DNA of 64,000 nt, taken from Lactococcus petauri. Lineage in GTDB: Bacteria > Bacillota > Bacilli > Lactobacillales > Streptococcaceae. The stretch is from positions 62,001 through 126,000 of the forward strand of contig NZ_MUIZ01000005.1 in assembly GCF_002154895.1 (NCBI RefSeq), written 5' to 3'. Below the pieces are notes generated by a model. That model saw only the letters and a list, made by a program, of their open reading frames with translations, was not told where the DNA came from and searched no databases. Position 1 is the first letter of the stretch; each line of letters opens with the position of its first letter. Shown piece by piece: positions 1-10,471 of the stretch. A program made the translations under genes and the position numbers.

Positions 1-1059
1 TAATTCGCGGTAGCTGTGTACGTGGTGTTTATAGATAGCAATGTGCGATGGGCAGTTCATTGGACGAAGCTCCATTTGCTCACCATCACCCATATCCATT
101 GGTGGGAACATGTCTTCATGATAATGTTGCCAGTGACCTGATTGCTTATAAATGTCCAAGTTCATCAAGTTTGGTGTGTTAACGTGCAAGTAGCCTGCAG
201 CGATTTCACGGTCTTCTACGAAACGTTGGATTGTACGGCGAATAGTTGCTCCATCTGGAAGCCAGTAAGCTGTACCTGCTCCCAAAGAAGCTTCATTGAA
301 GAAGAGATCTAACTCTCGACCGAGCTTACGGTGATCACGTTCTTTCGCTTCTTCACGCATTCTCAAGTTTTCTTCGAGGTCTTCTTTATTAAACCAAGCA
401 GTACCGTAAACACGTTGCATCATTGCATTATCACTATTTCCACGCCAGTAAGCTCCTGCCACATTAAGCAATTTGAAGAATTTAATAAAGCCAGTTGATG
501 GCACATGTGGGCCACGGCAAAGATCTGTGTATTCGCCTTGACTATAGATTGTCAAGCCGCCTTCATCTTCATTGTGTTCTTCGATAAGCTCAAGCTTATA
601 AGGATCACCAGCAAAGATTTCTTTCGCTTCTTCTTTGCTTACTTCTTTACGAATTGAAGGGAAATTTTCTTTTGAGATACGACGCATTTCTGCTTCGATT
701 TTTTCCAAATCATCGTTTGAAATTTGTCCTTCTTCATTATCAGTATCGTAGTAGAAACCATTTTCAATAGCTGGACCTACACCAAGGTGAATATTTGGAA
801 AATGACGACGTGCTGCTTGAGCAAATAAGTGAGCTGCAGAGTGACGAAGTAAACCAAAAGCATCTTCATGATCCGGTGTTACAATTTCAAAAGTTGCATC
901 TTCTTTGATTGGACGGGTCACGTCAATAAGTTTGCCGTTGACTTTACCAGCCAAGGCTTTTTTAGCCAAACCAGGTGAGATTGATTTCGCAATTTCAAGT
1001 GTTGAGATGCCTGCCTCAAATTCTTTGACAGCACCATCTGGGAAAGTGATTTTAATCAT
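1..1059 (-). CDS. thrS: Threonyl-tRNA synthetase, N-terminal part (cut by window edge)
   Basis: Class II aminoacyl-tRNA synthetase that charges tRNA-Thr with threonine in the cytoplasm. The ATG is at 1057-1059 and the frame stays open to base 1, giving 353 codons of a protein that is usually about 640 residues, so only the 5' half is present. The N-terminus ([17 protein letters not shown]) is the TGS domain. It is followed by the second additional (editing) domain. At the window edge the frame reads [21 protein letters not shown], the start of the class II catalytic core with the zinc-binding Cys and the motif 2 region. A T-box leader lies directly upstream. Confidence 0.97.
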   Translation of the reverse strand, partial: MIKITFPDGAVKEFEAGISTLEIAKSISPGLAKKALAGKVNGKLIDVTRPIKEDATFEIVTPDHEDAFGLLRHSAAHLFAQAARRHFPNIHLGVGPAIENGFYYDTDNEEGQISNDDLEKIEAEMRRISKENFPSIRKEVSKEEAKEIFAGDPYKLELIEEHNEDEGGLTIYSQGEYTDLCRGPHVPSTGFIKFFKLLNVAGAYWRGNSDNAMMQRVYGTAWFNKEDLEENLRMREEAKERDHRKLGRELDLFFNEASLGAGTAYWLPDGATIRRTIQRFVEDREIAAGYLHVNTPNLMNLDIYKQSGHWQHYHEDMFPPMDMGDGEQMELRPMNCPSHIAIYKHHVHSYREL

Positions 1060-1117
1060 ATAAGCCTCCAATTTTTTGTTAACATATTTTAGTTTTGGGG
1101 ATGAGCACTGAGGAAAT

Positions 1118-1362
1118 AAAAAAACGCAGATCAACTCCCTCTAAAGGACGCGATCTGCGTGTTACCACCTTCTTAATTTTTTCGGCATAAAAAGCTTCAA
1201 AAATATCTCATCTTTGACGTAACGTGTCAGCCACGCTTTCTGTTCTCAGAAAGAATTATCAGAGTGGTATCTTTAGCAATCACAATACGAGTTCGCACCA
1301 CACACTCGCTCTCTTGGAAAGAATTGGTTAAAGACTTGTCTCTAATGACCATTTTAGGATTT
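1118..1362 (-). promoter_or_regulatory. T-box riboswitch leader of thrS
   Basis: The minus strand carries the T-box core AAGGTGGTAACACG (about 1157-1173), whose bulge pairs with the free acceptor end of uncharged tRNA. A terminator follows at 1124-1160, with 9-bp arms ACGCAGATC/GATCTGCGT and then a U-run. The upstream part to about 1362 would hold stem I and the specifier loop. Because the next gene is thrS, the effector is inferred to be uncharged tRNA-Thr. I did not assign the specifier codon with certainty; a GATACCACT stretch offers ACC. This covers most of the 361-base gap between hemH and thrS. Confidence 0.9.
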
Positions 1363-1420
1363 TCTTTATCTTTTGTCAAGTCCTTTTGAGTAAGTTTTTT
1401 GATTTTTTAGAAAATAATAT

Positions 1421-2368
1421 TTATTTTTCCTCTGCAATCTCTTTGACAAGCTCAGCAAAAGCCATATCTTCATTAAACGGTGAGACATAGACATACTTTT
1501 CACCACCATTTTCAAGGAAGTATTCTTTATTTTCCTCTTCAAGCTCTTCAATCGTTTCTAAACAGTCAACTACAAAGCCAGGTGCAACGATAAGAATTTT
1601 TTTGACACCTTGTCCTGGAAGTTTCTTCAAGGTATCATCGGTTGCGGGAGTCAGCCATTCGGCGGGGCCAAATTTTGACTGATAGGTTTGATAATGTGGG
1701 AAATCGCCAAGTTCTTCCATAATTAAACGTGTCGTTTCCGTGCATTCGTCTGGGTAAGCATCTCCATCCGTTACGTAAGAAAGCGGGATACCGTGGTAAG
1801 AAAAGACCACAGCTTCAATGTCCTCTTCATTTGCAAGGGTTTCTTTTATCTTCTCAGCAAAATATTTGATATAGAGAGGTTCTTTATAAAAGGAGCGTAT
1901 AAACTTTAAATCCACAATATGATCTTTTTTCAAAAAAAAGTTCATGACACTATCAAAGACCGAACCTACTGTTGTCCCTGAATATTGTGGATACATAGGA
2001 AGAACCGTTAACTCCTCCACACCTTTACTCAAGAGACTTTCCAGACTACTTTCAATACTTGGTTCACTGTAGGACATCCCCATAGCTACTTCAACGTCAG
2101 GACAGATTTGCTGCAGGTTTTTTTCCTGAGCTGCTGTGTAGGTAAGCAGTGGAAACGCGCCGTCTTTGACAATCTTTTCGTAAAGCTTAGCTGATTTTTT
2201 CGGCCGAGTATTAAGAATGATACCATTGAGAAGCGGTTGCCAGAGCAAAGGATGAGTCTTAATCACGCGCCGGTCAGATAAAAATTTCTTCAGATATTTT
2301 CTTAGAGCTTGGGGCGATGTATTCTCAGGTGTACCAAGATTAACTAAGAGAATGCCTCTTTTTTTCAT
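1421..2368 (-). CDS. hemH: Ferrochelatase family protein (HemH/CpfC)
   Basis: Inserts ferrous iron into a porphyrin. In Gram-positive bacteria the substrate is usually coproporphyrin III. The protein is 315 residues, the normal length. It begins KKRGILLVNLGTPENTSPQAL, typical of the family. The catalytic His lies in FSYHGIPLSY (about residue 190) and the conserved acidic stretch in PGFVVDCLETIEELEEE (about residue 265). The ATG is preceded by a GGAG ribosome site. No other haem gene is visible, so it stands alone here. In lactococci, which do not make haem from scratch, its job is probably limited to exogenous porphyrin handling. Confidence 0.95.
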   Translation of the reverse strand: MKKRGILLVNLGTPENTSPQALRKYLKKFLSDRRVIKTHPLLWQPLLNGIILNTRPKKSAKLYEKIVKDGAFPLLTYTAAQEKNLQQICPDVEVAMGMSYSEPSIESSLESLLSKGVEELTVLPMYPQYSGTTVGSVFDSVMNFFLKKDHIVDLKFIRSFYKEPLYIKYFAEKIKETLANEEDIEAVVFSYHGIPLSYVTDGDAYPDECTETTRLIMEELGDFPHYQTYQSKFGPAEWLTPATDDTLKKLPGQGVKKILIVAPGFVVDCLETIEELEEENKEYFLENGGEKYVYVSPFNEDMAFAELVKEIAEEK

Positions 2369-2503
2369 GCGATATATGTCTCCTGTATTTTCTAAAATTC
2401 AACGGACAATCCAATTATCCTATTTTCTATTTTACCTGAATTTCATAAGTTATTCATTAATATTTTGAGAAAATCTATGACTTAGAGCAAAAATGGCAAG
2501 AAA

Positions 2504-2535
2504 AAAACGAGAAAATCCGTATATCTTCTCGTTTT
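2504..2535 (-). terminator. Rho-independent terminator of the giant surface-protein gene
   Basis: A perfect 10-bp inverted repeat (AAAACGAGAA / TTCTCGTTTT) with a 12-base loop, followed on the minus strand by more T residues. It lies 26 bases after the stop codon of the 2572-residue LPXTG protein. Confidence 0.85.
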
Positions 2536-2560
2536 GAAACATTCTTTTCAAGAGTAGAGC

Positions 2561-5500
2561 TTACTCTTTTTTATTCTTTTTTCGTAAAATAGCTGCGCTG
2601 GCTAGAGCTGCTAAGCCAAGGATACCAAGTCCAGAGGCAACCATATCTCCTGTCCTTGGTAATTCTGCTCTTTCATCTACCTTCCTATCAGGAATTGGAC
2701 TTGGAACTGTATCTGGTGTTGGTACTGGAGTCGGAACTCTTTCTCCCAAAGTCACAACAGCAAGCCCCTCACTAACCTCCCCTTCATAACGATTATGGTG
2801 CTCTGCTTGACGCGCAAAGAGGTAGTACTCTGTAGCCGGTATCAGACCTGTGAATGTTGTTGACTCTTGCCAATCCTCTGCGCCTAAATCTGCTGGGTTA
2901 TTCGTTCTTGAAACCGCATATTCTATCACGTAAGGTCCGTAAGGTTCTGGGTCAAAAGCTCTAGCTGTGGCGACAAAGAGATTTTCCGCACCTGCTTCCC
3001 TAAAGGCAAATGGGTCAAAGCGGAAAGTCAGCACTTCAGATGGAGCAAGCTCAATCTCTGTTTCAGAGACACGAGCTGCTTGCGGTCGCGTTACCGGTAA
3101 ACCTTGTGCTCTAGTAATTCGTCCAATCGTTTCCACTTCGTCATCCAAGATATACTCATAGTTTCGGTTGACATTGCCTTGTTCGTCACGTAGCTCTATC
3201 TGTACATCTGCGTTTTCGATAGTGTTGCCTTGCGCATCAATAAAGACCAATTCGTCCTCAGCAACGTGCGGTTGACCATTTACCAAACGGGACATTTGAT
3301 CCACAAAGCTTAGCGTCAAGTAATAATCGCCGATAAGGTCCAGCACTTGACCGGTGTCCGCATTGCGCCATTTACCGGCTTGCCTATCATAATCATAAGA
3401 CATATCTTCTGGCATGAAGCGATAATCATAGTTGAAGACACGTTCGGCTATTTTTCGACCATCATTAAGACTGAGGCGGATAGGTGTGATTCGACCTGTG
3501 AACAGGAGGTCCTCAACCTTAGACAATTGCTCATCAGTAAGTACGAAACGCTCATGTGTAAAGGCCTCAATACTTGTAACTACTTCTTTATCGATAATAT
3601 TGCCATTATCGTAGGCGACATTCTTGTCTAGGAAACGAAGGGTAAGTTCTTCCAAATTCGCTCGTAAAAATTCGATATCTTCCCCTTGCGCATCTCGTAG
3701 GACAAGTTTGGGTTCAATCTGTATATCTTCTAGATTAATATCAGTACTGCCGTCATATGGGCGTACGATATGCCCCGATTGAATATAAAGGACAAAGGCT
3801 TCCATATCTTCTGGGTCCGTTGGCATTGGGCGCACGTCCGTGACAGTTGTTTGTTCAAGTGTCACTACCGAAGCAAGCCCCGAAATAATCGCTCCAGCAT
3901 AACGGTTATGATGATCCGCTTGACGGGCAAAGAGGAAGTATTCTGTAGCTGGTGTCAAATCTGTAAAGAGCGTTGACGTCTGCCAATCAGCTGCTCCTAA
4001 GTCCTCTGGATTATCTGACAATGAAACCGCATATTCAATCTCGTAAGGCCCTGGGTCAAAGGCTGTAGTTGGCGCAAAAATATTTTCACTTCTTCCATCG
4101 GCTGTATCTGCATCACCAAAGCTGAAAGGTTCAAAGAGGAAAGGCATTTCTTCAAGTAAGGGTTGATGTTTCGTGAGAGTTGAGTGGAAAAGTTCAATCT
4201 CTGTTTCAGTGATGCGTGCCGCTTGTGGTCGCGTGACTGGTAAACCTTGAGCCTTGGTAATACGCCCTATCGTTTCAACATTCTCATCAAAAACATACTG
4301 ATAGTTACGGTTGACATTACCTTGCTCATCCCGCAACTCTACACGAACATCTGCTCTTCCGATTTCATTGCCTTGCTCGTCAACAAAGACCAACTCATCT
4401 TCGCCAACGTGTGCTTGACCATTTGCCAAGCGTGACATCTGATCCACAAAAACTATCGTTAAATAGTAGTCGCCCAACACGTTCATCGGTTGGCCGGTTT
4501 CTACATTTGTCCATTTTTCTGGATTAGTAAAACCAGCTTCGATACCGTACTCGTAAAACTTATCTTCTACCGTGAAGTAGTAATCGTAATTGAAGACACG
4601 CTCTGCTATTTTCCGACCGTTAAAGCGTAGGCAAAGCGGGTCAATGATTTGGCTTTCAAATAATGGATTTACACGTTGTTCTGGTCGTGGCATGATAGTC
4701 GAAAGAGTCTGGCTTGTTGGAATCATTGCATGAAGTACGCGGTGGAGTGGCAATTGTAAATGATAATTGCCCGAGTTTACTCCAGAAATACTCCACTCGC
4801 CTGTCGCATGAACCGGCATAGCAACAACATTGTCCGCATCATCAAAACGTACATTCCTATCATCAAAGCGCGCTTCGCCCCTCTGGATAATAACACCATC
4901 ATCTTCACGGTCGATAGGCAGGATAGGCAAGTCTGGCATAGACGAAATCACTGCATCTTCAGTGCCATCATAGGAACGCCTCTCGACCTGTCCTTGTGTC
5001 CAGCGAATCGACATTGGACTAATGGTTCCCGTCAGTAAGTTGTCACTCATCCATACTTTGAGGTCATTGCTCAAGGTTACATTTCGTGAATCAAGATAGA
5101 AACCGTCTATTGTGACTGTCTTCTCACTACCTGCATGACGATCCGCAAAGGCAATCGCATAATTGTTTTCGTCAAAACGGATAGAAATTCTTTCGTCCGT
5201 TTCCTTAATCTCAACCCAAAGCTCTGGGAAAGCTCTAATCGTCTGTCCTGGATTAACTGGATCAGGCCGTTCTGCAACTTCCCAATCTGTTTCGCCGTCG
5301 TAAATCTTATGAATCGTGCGATTTCCGCCAAGCCGAATGTCTTCCGCTGTAAGTTCCTGCGGTGTGATTCGTCCGGTGAAGAGCAGGCGCTCAATCTCAT
5401 GTAAGCCATTGTCAGCAAGAGTGATGTTGTCATGCGTAAAGCCTGCAACACTTGTGAGAATGTCCTTGTCGATAATATTTCCGTTGTCGTATTCGACATC

Positions 5501-8500
5501 TTTGTCAAAGAAACGGACATCAAGATTTACCAAGTTAGCTAGTGAAAGTGCGATTTCTTTATCTTGTGCATTGCGGAGGGCAAAGACAGGTTCGATCCGC
5601 ACATCTTCGTTGAGGTCAATCTCAGCGCTACCATTATATTGCCGTTGGATATAGCCTGTCTGGATGTAAAGGACGTTGGCTTCCATCTCATCTGGATCTG
5701 CTGGCATTGGGCGTACTTCTGTGACAGCAACTGGCTTGATGTTGGCTGGTCTGAACTCTGGTTGGTCTATTTCTCCTGCCTCGTAAGGACTTCCAAAAGT
5801 ATAATTTTGCAGTGGATGATTAATGGCGTCCTCTGTCAACAGATTCCAGTTACCATCTGAATGGACCGCAATATCATCGCCGACTGCTGTCTGGTTAAAT
5901 CTTGCCCAGCCTTTATCTACAGTAATGTAATCTTGGTCACGCGCAACGATAGAGACTTCATTTCTATTGCCATGACGTCCTAATTCAGGTTCGATAAGAA
6001 TTTGGTGTACTTCATCAGTGCCATCCCACTCCTTGTTGGCAACTGTGCCGACTGTCCACTCAATATGACGTGGTGTGATTTGTGCCTCTTGATAGTCTAG
6101 GATTACCTGTATAGTATGCTCACGAATCTCTCCTTCATCCGCTGGACCGAAGAATTCATAGAGCTTCTCATCAAAGACAATATCGTAAAAGTTAAGCTCA
6201 TTTGTGCCAGCATGTACTTCCTTAAAGTGCAGGCCTTTCACACGGTAAGGCAGTTGAATCTCATAACCCCCGTCAAGAACAATCGTAGCCACAAAGCTAT
6301 TCTCAGCAATGTCAGTTGTACCGTCATATTCTCGGCTCTCAACAGTAAAGTTATAAACCATATCATACTTTTCAATGTCTAGTGGTAAGATTGACGCCCA
6401 AGTAGTACCAGAATCTGGAACGACATAGTTATTTTCATGCCTTGGGTCATCAAATACGACTTCTAAAGCCACATCATCGTGCCAGCTAAATTCATAGCTT
6501 CCTACCACTGAATTTGGGAAAGCAAGTCCATCTGCATCATACTCTACACCCACATGATTATCTAGGATATCATGTCCTGTTATTGCTGGGATTAAGTCTG
6601 GTGCGACAACTTCCCTAATATCAATTTCATCCGTATCGTCAAACGTACGTGATGGTATACGACCGCCCTCCCAGCGCAGGACACGCGGTGTGATTTTTGC
6701 CTCAAAGAGACTGTCGAAGTTAAAGTCATCAGCAAGCTTTTGGTTAGGACCAATCAAGTCATTCAGTTGCTCACGAACACCTGCATCATTTCCAATAGTC
6801 AGTGTATTCGCAAATATCACATTGTTATCGTTAAAGGATAGCTCCCAACTGTCAATCTCCAAGTTCTCGCCAGACAAGCGTGGCAGATGCGAGATATGCT
6901 CTTCCGTAACATGAGTTGTATCATCAAAGAGTTTGGTCGCAAAACCTGCTTGTGCACCAGCTATATCTCCCCAATGCTGTACCTCTTGAGCAGTTATTTC
7001 CCACTCAATAGTGGGAGAATCTCCTAAGCGATAGTTGGTATGGTAAGGTCCGTCAATATCCCAACCTACCAACTTCGAGCTTGCCGTACCTGCGTTAAGA
7101 TTATTAACATGCGTAAAATCACCCTTAACTGCCGTTATTCTACTCCCCAACTCTTGGTCTAATACGACTTGCTTGTCATCAAGAACCGTGCGTAAAGTTG
7201 GCAGATTGAACTCGTCTCTTGCTGGGTTTATCGGCATACTTGTATATTCCCTGCTGTCGTTCTGTAAAGAGCCACCGGTGAAATGAACATCTAGCGGGTG
7301 AATCGTTGCATCAGCAAAGCTCGGGTTCAGAAGTGCGTTATGCAAGAAGTTGGGCATTCCGAAGGCAGATTGACCGAAAAGATTGTTTGGCATGTCAAAG
7401 CCAATCGTCCTTGCATCTGGATGCACCACTATGATATAGTTTTTCCTATTGGTACCTCCTCCAATGCTCCAATCTCCTGTAGCAGTAACTTCTTGTGCCA
7501 CAATATTGCGATTTTCACGCCTAACATTTTTAGACGCGAATGCAGCTGACCCTCTGTTTACGACAAGAGCTTCAGAACCATCTTCATCTATAGCAAAGAT
7601 ACCAGTACTTCCATCACTTGCTACCAAAAGTTGTGGATATACTGAAATCTCGGCTGTGTCAGTTCCATCATAATCCTTGTCTTTCACCTCACCCATGCCC
7701 CAGAAAACCTCACGTGGCGTAATTTTGCCGAGGAAAAGTTCTCCACGTAGAGCCTCTTGCAAGTCTGAGGAAAGTTGAACAGGTTGATCCGTACTTCCCT
7801 GACTTTGTAAACCAATCGCTGAGTTTTCCAAAACTACCGAAACCAAACCAGATGTGACATGTCGCTCAGGAAAACGTAGAAGAGCAGCTGCTTCAAAGAC
7901 AAACTGATAGGTATTTTCATCATACACACCTGTAATAGAAACATTAATTCGTGGCAAATTGTTCGTGTAAACATCTGTTGCATCATATTCACGATTAACC
8001 GGAGCTTTATCAAAAACAAGGCGGTCAATATCGTCAACATCTAGAACCAAAGGATGAATGGTCGCAGGATTAAAGGTCGGAGTGCCAACAATCTCATAGT
8101 TGAAATTACCAGCTATATTCTCATCCAGACGATTGAGCATACTTTCATCGAAATAAAGCCCTTCAATCTTCCACGTCCCCGGTAAACTTTGAGCAAACTG
8201 CAAACGTTCTGCCAAGTTAGTACCAAAGTCAACAGTAATGATATTATCGTCACCATCAACGAAACCAGTTAATTCAGGTGCTACAAATCTTATTACATTC
8301 GTAGTCCCGTCATAATCCTTGTCAGCGACAGTTCCTACGGTCCATGGGACTGGTCGAGGTGTAATTTCTGCATCGCTAAAGAGTCCGCCATTCTCTGCCA
8401 GAGTCTGAATTTTCGCTTCGAGTTCCTCACGGTATTCCGCTTCGAAAACTGTCAAATCTTCTGCGTTGAAAGCATCAGTTGCTCCAGCAGTGAAGTCCAA

Positions 8501-10279
8501 GGTCGTGTAAACATAAGGCGAGATTATGATTTTGTGAGTGCCTGCATGAGAGCCGGCAAATTTCAAATATTCACGCTCGATAACCAAGCTTGCTGTGGCA
8601 AAACGTTGCGTTCCACCAGGACTATCTCCCATGATTGCAAACTCAAAGACATATTCGTCTTGGGCACCCACGACAAGGTCAGTATTATCAAAAACCTTAT
8701 TGGGCACACTTTGGAGTTGACCAATAGTCGTTGGCGTAAAACTGGCATCAGCAAGGCTTATCTGACCGTCGTAGAGACCATTTGCGTTAGGTTGATTACG
8801 TACCATTGACTGAGCGATGATGCTCTCGGTCAGTTGTTGGAGCAATTTTTCGCTAAGTTCTTCTGGAAGCGAAACCTCAGCAACGGCTTGCGCTACAGCT
8901 TCCTGAACTGCTGCACGCTGATCGCCATGTCCTGCCAGATGAACGAAAGAGGCCCAAAGTCCTGCTTGATCGTAAAGCAAACTCTCTACGGGCAGTTCAA
9001 TCGTTAACAGTGGGGTGTCATCAATAATTTCACCGTTCGCCATTTCAATTTCAAAGGCAAGTGAGAGGTGCTCCTCGATATGTTTTACTGTCCGAGTTGC
9101 ATCGAAAGGACGTGTCTCTACCCGACCACGATTGACCACGATATTTTGAAGCGCCACAGGTACATTTTCACGGACTTGTGCTTGCTCGAAAAGACCTGTG
9201 TTAGTAAAATTTTGTAAGGCAGAAAGGTCGACTTGATAGTACTGCCCTGTTGGGAGATTGGTTTGGTCATAAAGTTCGTCTTCAATAGCTCCACGTATCT
9301 TTTCCCAATCAACAGCTCCATAATTGATTTGTGACGGTCCAACAGTAGCTGTGCTTGCAAAGACGATGTCTGCTATGTTATCGGTAAAATCAAGACTTCC
9401 ACTAAAACCTATCTCCGATAATTCCAAGTACGGCCATTGCATAACGTCAGCTTCTAGAGGGTCATTGACAAACTTGTCTGCAACCCTACCAAGACGAATA
9501 TGTTCCTCTGTGATAGCGATTGGTACGAAAGGGTTAGGTGGTAAGACACCGCCATGGAGGCGGAAGGAGTTATCATGTCTGTGATGAGTATCACGTATAT
9601 AAATGCCGATATCACCAAAGGAATCTTGCGGTATCCCCTCCAAAACAATAGCATATGTGTTACCACCTTCTGAACCAACGAGTTGCACATCCAAGAAACC
9701 ATCACTGCTTATTATCCCTACTCTCAATTCCATGTCCTTAATCTGACCACCACCTAGAGTTGTAGAGCCGTCAGAAAGAGTTGTTGAAAACTCAATCCTA
9801 ACACGAGTTTGGGTAGCCCACTGCACACTAAGAATAGCCGCATAAGGCCATGTATCTTTAACCGCCCAATCCCCTGCCAAAGGCACAATCCCCACATAGG
9901 CATCACTGGCCTCAAACTGAGTCAATCCCCCTTCAGAAAAACGTGGTGCCTCAAATTTTTGTGGCGCTTCAAAAGTAGCTGGAGTTTCGGAAATTTCCTG
10001 TATCTCCAGTTCTTCTAACACTTCGGTTTCTTTTTCTTCTTCATAATCTGCTTCAGCAGGCATTTCTGGCAAGACAACGTCTGCGATTTCCTGCTCAGGC
10101 ATTTCGACAACTTGTTCGATACCGGGCACTTCTTCATCATGTCGGCCCCGGCTGAGTGTAGCTACAGGTGCACCTTTGGACATTACAAGTGGCAACATTG
10201 CAGCGACAGTGCCTGCTTTTTTAAGCCGCGCACGACGTATGGCTTGCTTCTTTGCTTTGATTACTTTTCTTTCTGTCAT
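2561..10279 (-). CDS. Giant LPXTG-anchored surface protein with YDG-type repeats
   Basis: A 2572-residue cell-wall protein, probably an adhesin; the ligand is unknown. The N-terminus is very basic (residues 1-22) followed by a short hydrophobic stretch ending near GAPVA, which may be an unusual signal peptide. No YSIRK motif is seen. Residues about 55-110 are acidic and Pro/Glu-rich. From about residue 640 to 2290 there are some 14 repeats of 90-125 residues, each with a K/R-x-YDGT-like core (for example at about 653, 870, 1316, 1416, 1660, 1770, 2178) and many with ITPR/ITP links, matching the YDG domain family. Two fibronectin-III-like segments (PATEYFLFARQA, PATEYYLFARQA) lie near 2100 and 2465. 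A Pro-rich spacer is followed by LPRTG (about 2540-2544), a hydrophobic helix and the tail RKKNKKE, the standard sortase signal. The frame is unbroken. The ATG has a GGAG site. Confidence 0.93.
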   Translation of the reverse strand: MTERKVIKAKKQAIRRARLKKAGTVAAMLPLVMSKGAPVATLSRGRHDEEVPGIEQVVEMPEQEIADVVLPEMPAEADYEEEKETEVLEELEIQEISETPATFEAPQKFEAPRFSEGGLTQFEASDAYVGIVPLAGDWAVKDTWPYAAILSVQWATQTRVRIEFSTTLSDGSTTLGGGQIKDMELRVGIISSDGFLDVQLVGSEGGNTYAIVLEGIPQDSFGDIGIYIRDTHHRHDNSFRLHGGVLPPNPFVPIAITEEHIRLGRVADKFVNDPLEADVMQWPYLELSEIGFSGSLDFTDNIADIVFASTATVGPSQINYGAVDWEKIRGAIEDELYDQTNLPTGQYYQVDLSALQNFTNTGLFEQAQVRENVPVALQNIVVNRGRVETRPFDATRTVKHIEEHLSLAFEIEMANGEIIDDTPLLTIELPVESLLYDQAGLWASFVHLAGHGDQRAAVQEAVAQAVAEVSLPEELSEKLLQQLTESIIAQSMVRNQPNANGLYDGQISLADASFTPTTIGQLQSVPNKVFDNTDLVVGAQDEYVFEFAIMGDSPGGTQRFATASLVIEREYLKFAGSHAGTHKIIISPYVYTTLDFTAGATDAFNAEDLTVFEAEYREELEAKIQTLAENGGLFSDAEITPRPVPWTVGTVADKDYDGTTNVIRFVAPELTGFVDGDDNIITVDFGTNLAERLQFAQSLPGTWKIEGLYFDESMLNRLDENIAGNFNYEIVGTPTFNPATIHPLVLDVDDIDRLVFDKAPVNREYDATDVYTNNLPRINVSITGVYDENTYQFVFEAAALLRFPERHVTSGLVSVVLENSAIGLQSQGSTDQPVQLSSDLQEALRGELFLGKITPREVFWGMGEVKDKDYDGTDTAEISVYPQLLVASDGSTGIFAIDEDGSEALVVNRGSAAFASKNVRRENRNIVAQEVTATGDWSIGGGTNRKNYIIVVHPDARTIGFDMPNNLFGQSAFGMPNFLHNALLNPSFADATIHPLDVHFTGGSLQNDSREYTSMPINPARDEFNLPTLRTVLDDKQVVLDQELGSRITAVKGDFTHVNNLNAGTASSKLVGWDIDGPYHTNYRLGDSPTIEWEITAQEVQHWGDIAGAQAGFATKLFDDTTHVTEEHISHLPRLSGENLEIDSWELSFNDNNVIFANTLTIGNDAGVREQLNDLIGPNQKLADDFNFDSLFEAKITPRVLRWEGGRIPSRTFDDTDEIDIREVVAPDLIPAITGHDILDNHVGVEYDADGLAFPNSVVGSYEFSWHDDVALEVVFDDPRHENNYVVPDSGTTWASILPLDIEKYDMVYNFTVESREYDGTTDIAENSFVATIVLDGGYEIQLPYRVKGLHFKEVHAGTNELNFYDIVFDEKLYEFFGPADEGEIREHTIQVILDYQEAQITPRHIEWTVGTVANKEWDGTDEVHQILIEPELGRHGNRNEVSIVARDQDYITVDKGWARFNQTAVGDDIAVHSDGNWNLLTEDAINHPLQNYTFGSPYEAGEIDQPEFRPANIKPVAVTEVRPMPADPDEMEANVLYIQTGYIQRQYNGSAEIDLNEDVRIEPVFALRNAQDKEIALSLANLVNLDVRFFDKDVEYDNGNIIDKDILTSVAGFTHDNITLADNGLHEIERLLFTGRITPQELTAEDIRLGGNRTIHKIYDGETDWEVAERPDPVNPGQTIRAFPELWVEIKETDERISIRFDENNYAIAFADRHAGSEKTVTIDGFYLDSRNVTLSNDLKVWMSDNLLTGTISPMSIRWTQGQVERRSYDGTEDAVISSMPDLPILPIDREDDGVIIQRGEARFDDRNVRFDDADNVVAMPVHATGEWSISGVNSGNYHLQLPLHRVLHAMIPTSQTLSTIMPRPEQRVNPLFESQIIDPLCLRFNGRKIAERVFNYDYYFTVEDKFYEYGIEAGFTNPEKWTNVETGQPMNVLGDYYLTIVFVDQMSRLANGQAHVGEDELVFVDEQGNEIGRADVRVELRDEQGNVNRNYQYVFDENVETIGRITKAQGLPVTRPQAARITETEIELFHSTLTKHQPLLEEMPFLFEPFSFGDADTADGRSENIFAPTTAFDPGPYEIEYAVSLSDNPEDLGAADWQTSTLFTDLTPATEYFLFARQADHHNRYAGAIISGLASVVTLEQTTVTDVRPMPTDPEDMEAFVLYIQSGHIVRPYDGSTDINLEDIQIEPKLVLRDAQGEDIEFLRANLEELTLRFLDKNVAYDNGNIIDKEVVTSIEAFTHERFVLTDEQLSKVEDLLFTGRITPIRLSLNDGRKIAERVFNYDYRFMPEDMSYDYDRQAGKWRNADTGQVLDLIGDYYLTLSFVDQMSRLVNGQPHVAEDELVFIDAQGNTIENADVQIELRDEQGNVNRNYEYILDDEVETIGRITRAQGLPVTRPQAARVSETEIELAPSEVLTFRFDPFAFREAGAENLFVATARAFDPEPYGPYVIEYAVSRTNNPADLGAEDWQESTTFTGLIPATEYYLFARQAEHHNRYEGEVSEGLAVVTLGERVPTPVPTPDTVPSPIPDRKVDERAELPRTGDMVASGLGILGLAALASAAILRKKNKKE
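2800..5760 (-). repeat. Duplicated C-terminal modules inside the surface-protein gene
   Basis: Two copies of a composite block are visible in the protein. Both hold VRPMP-x-DP--ME followed by a YNGS/YDGS core and YDNGNIIDK. Both also hold NGRKIAERVFNYDY or DGRKIAERVFNYDY, then VDQMSRL-NGQ, DEQGNVNRNY, GLPVTRPQAAR and a fibronectin-like tail ending HHNRY-G. In the first copy (about residues 1520-2150) two further YDG repeats separate the VRPMP part from the GRKIAERVF part. In the second (about 2157-2510) the two parts are fused directly. This indicates a segmental duplication plus loss or gain of two repeats. Confidence 0.8.
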
Positions 10280-10420
10280 ATATTCTTCTCCTGAAATCTT
10301 TGGGGAATCTCATGATACCGCTCGGATATAACGTAATGTTTCTCATATTACAAATTATATCAAAGATTAAAATTATAAAGAAGTAATATTACACTCATTT
10401 ATTTTTAATTAAGGAACACA

Positions 10421-10449
10421 AAAAGCAGATTCTTTGAGAATCTGCTTTT
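10421..10449 (-). terminator. Terminator after the ATP-cone gene
   Basis: A perfect 12-bp inverted repeat (AAAAGCAGATTC / GAATCTGCTTTT) with a 5-base loop. It lies 22 bases downstream of the ATP-cone gene and upstream of the surface-protein promoter region. T-runs on both sides mean it could act in both directions. Confidence 0.8.
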
Positions 10450-10471
10450 TATGTTCAATCTAGTCTGGCTA

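Noticed and set aside
5107-5523. 138-codon frame on the same strand within the surface-protein gene
   Set aside because: It is out of frame with a continuous, motif-rich 2572-residue protein and has no start signals.
2561-10279. Insertion sequence or phage origin for the giant gene
   Set aside because: No transposase, terminal repeats or phage genes flank it; it has its own terminator and an ordinary promoter region.
2967-10294. Many open frames on the plus strand opposite the giant surface-protein gene
   Set aside because: They lie antisense to a long, clearly coding frame, lack ribosome sites and resemble no protein. They are shadows of its codon pattern.
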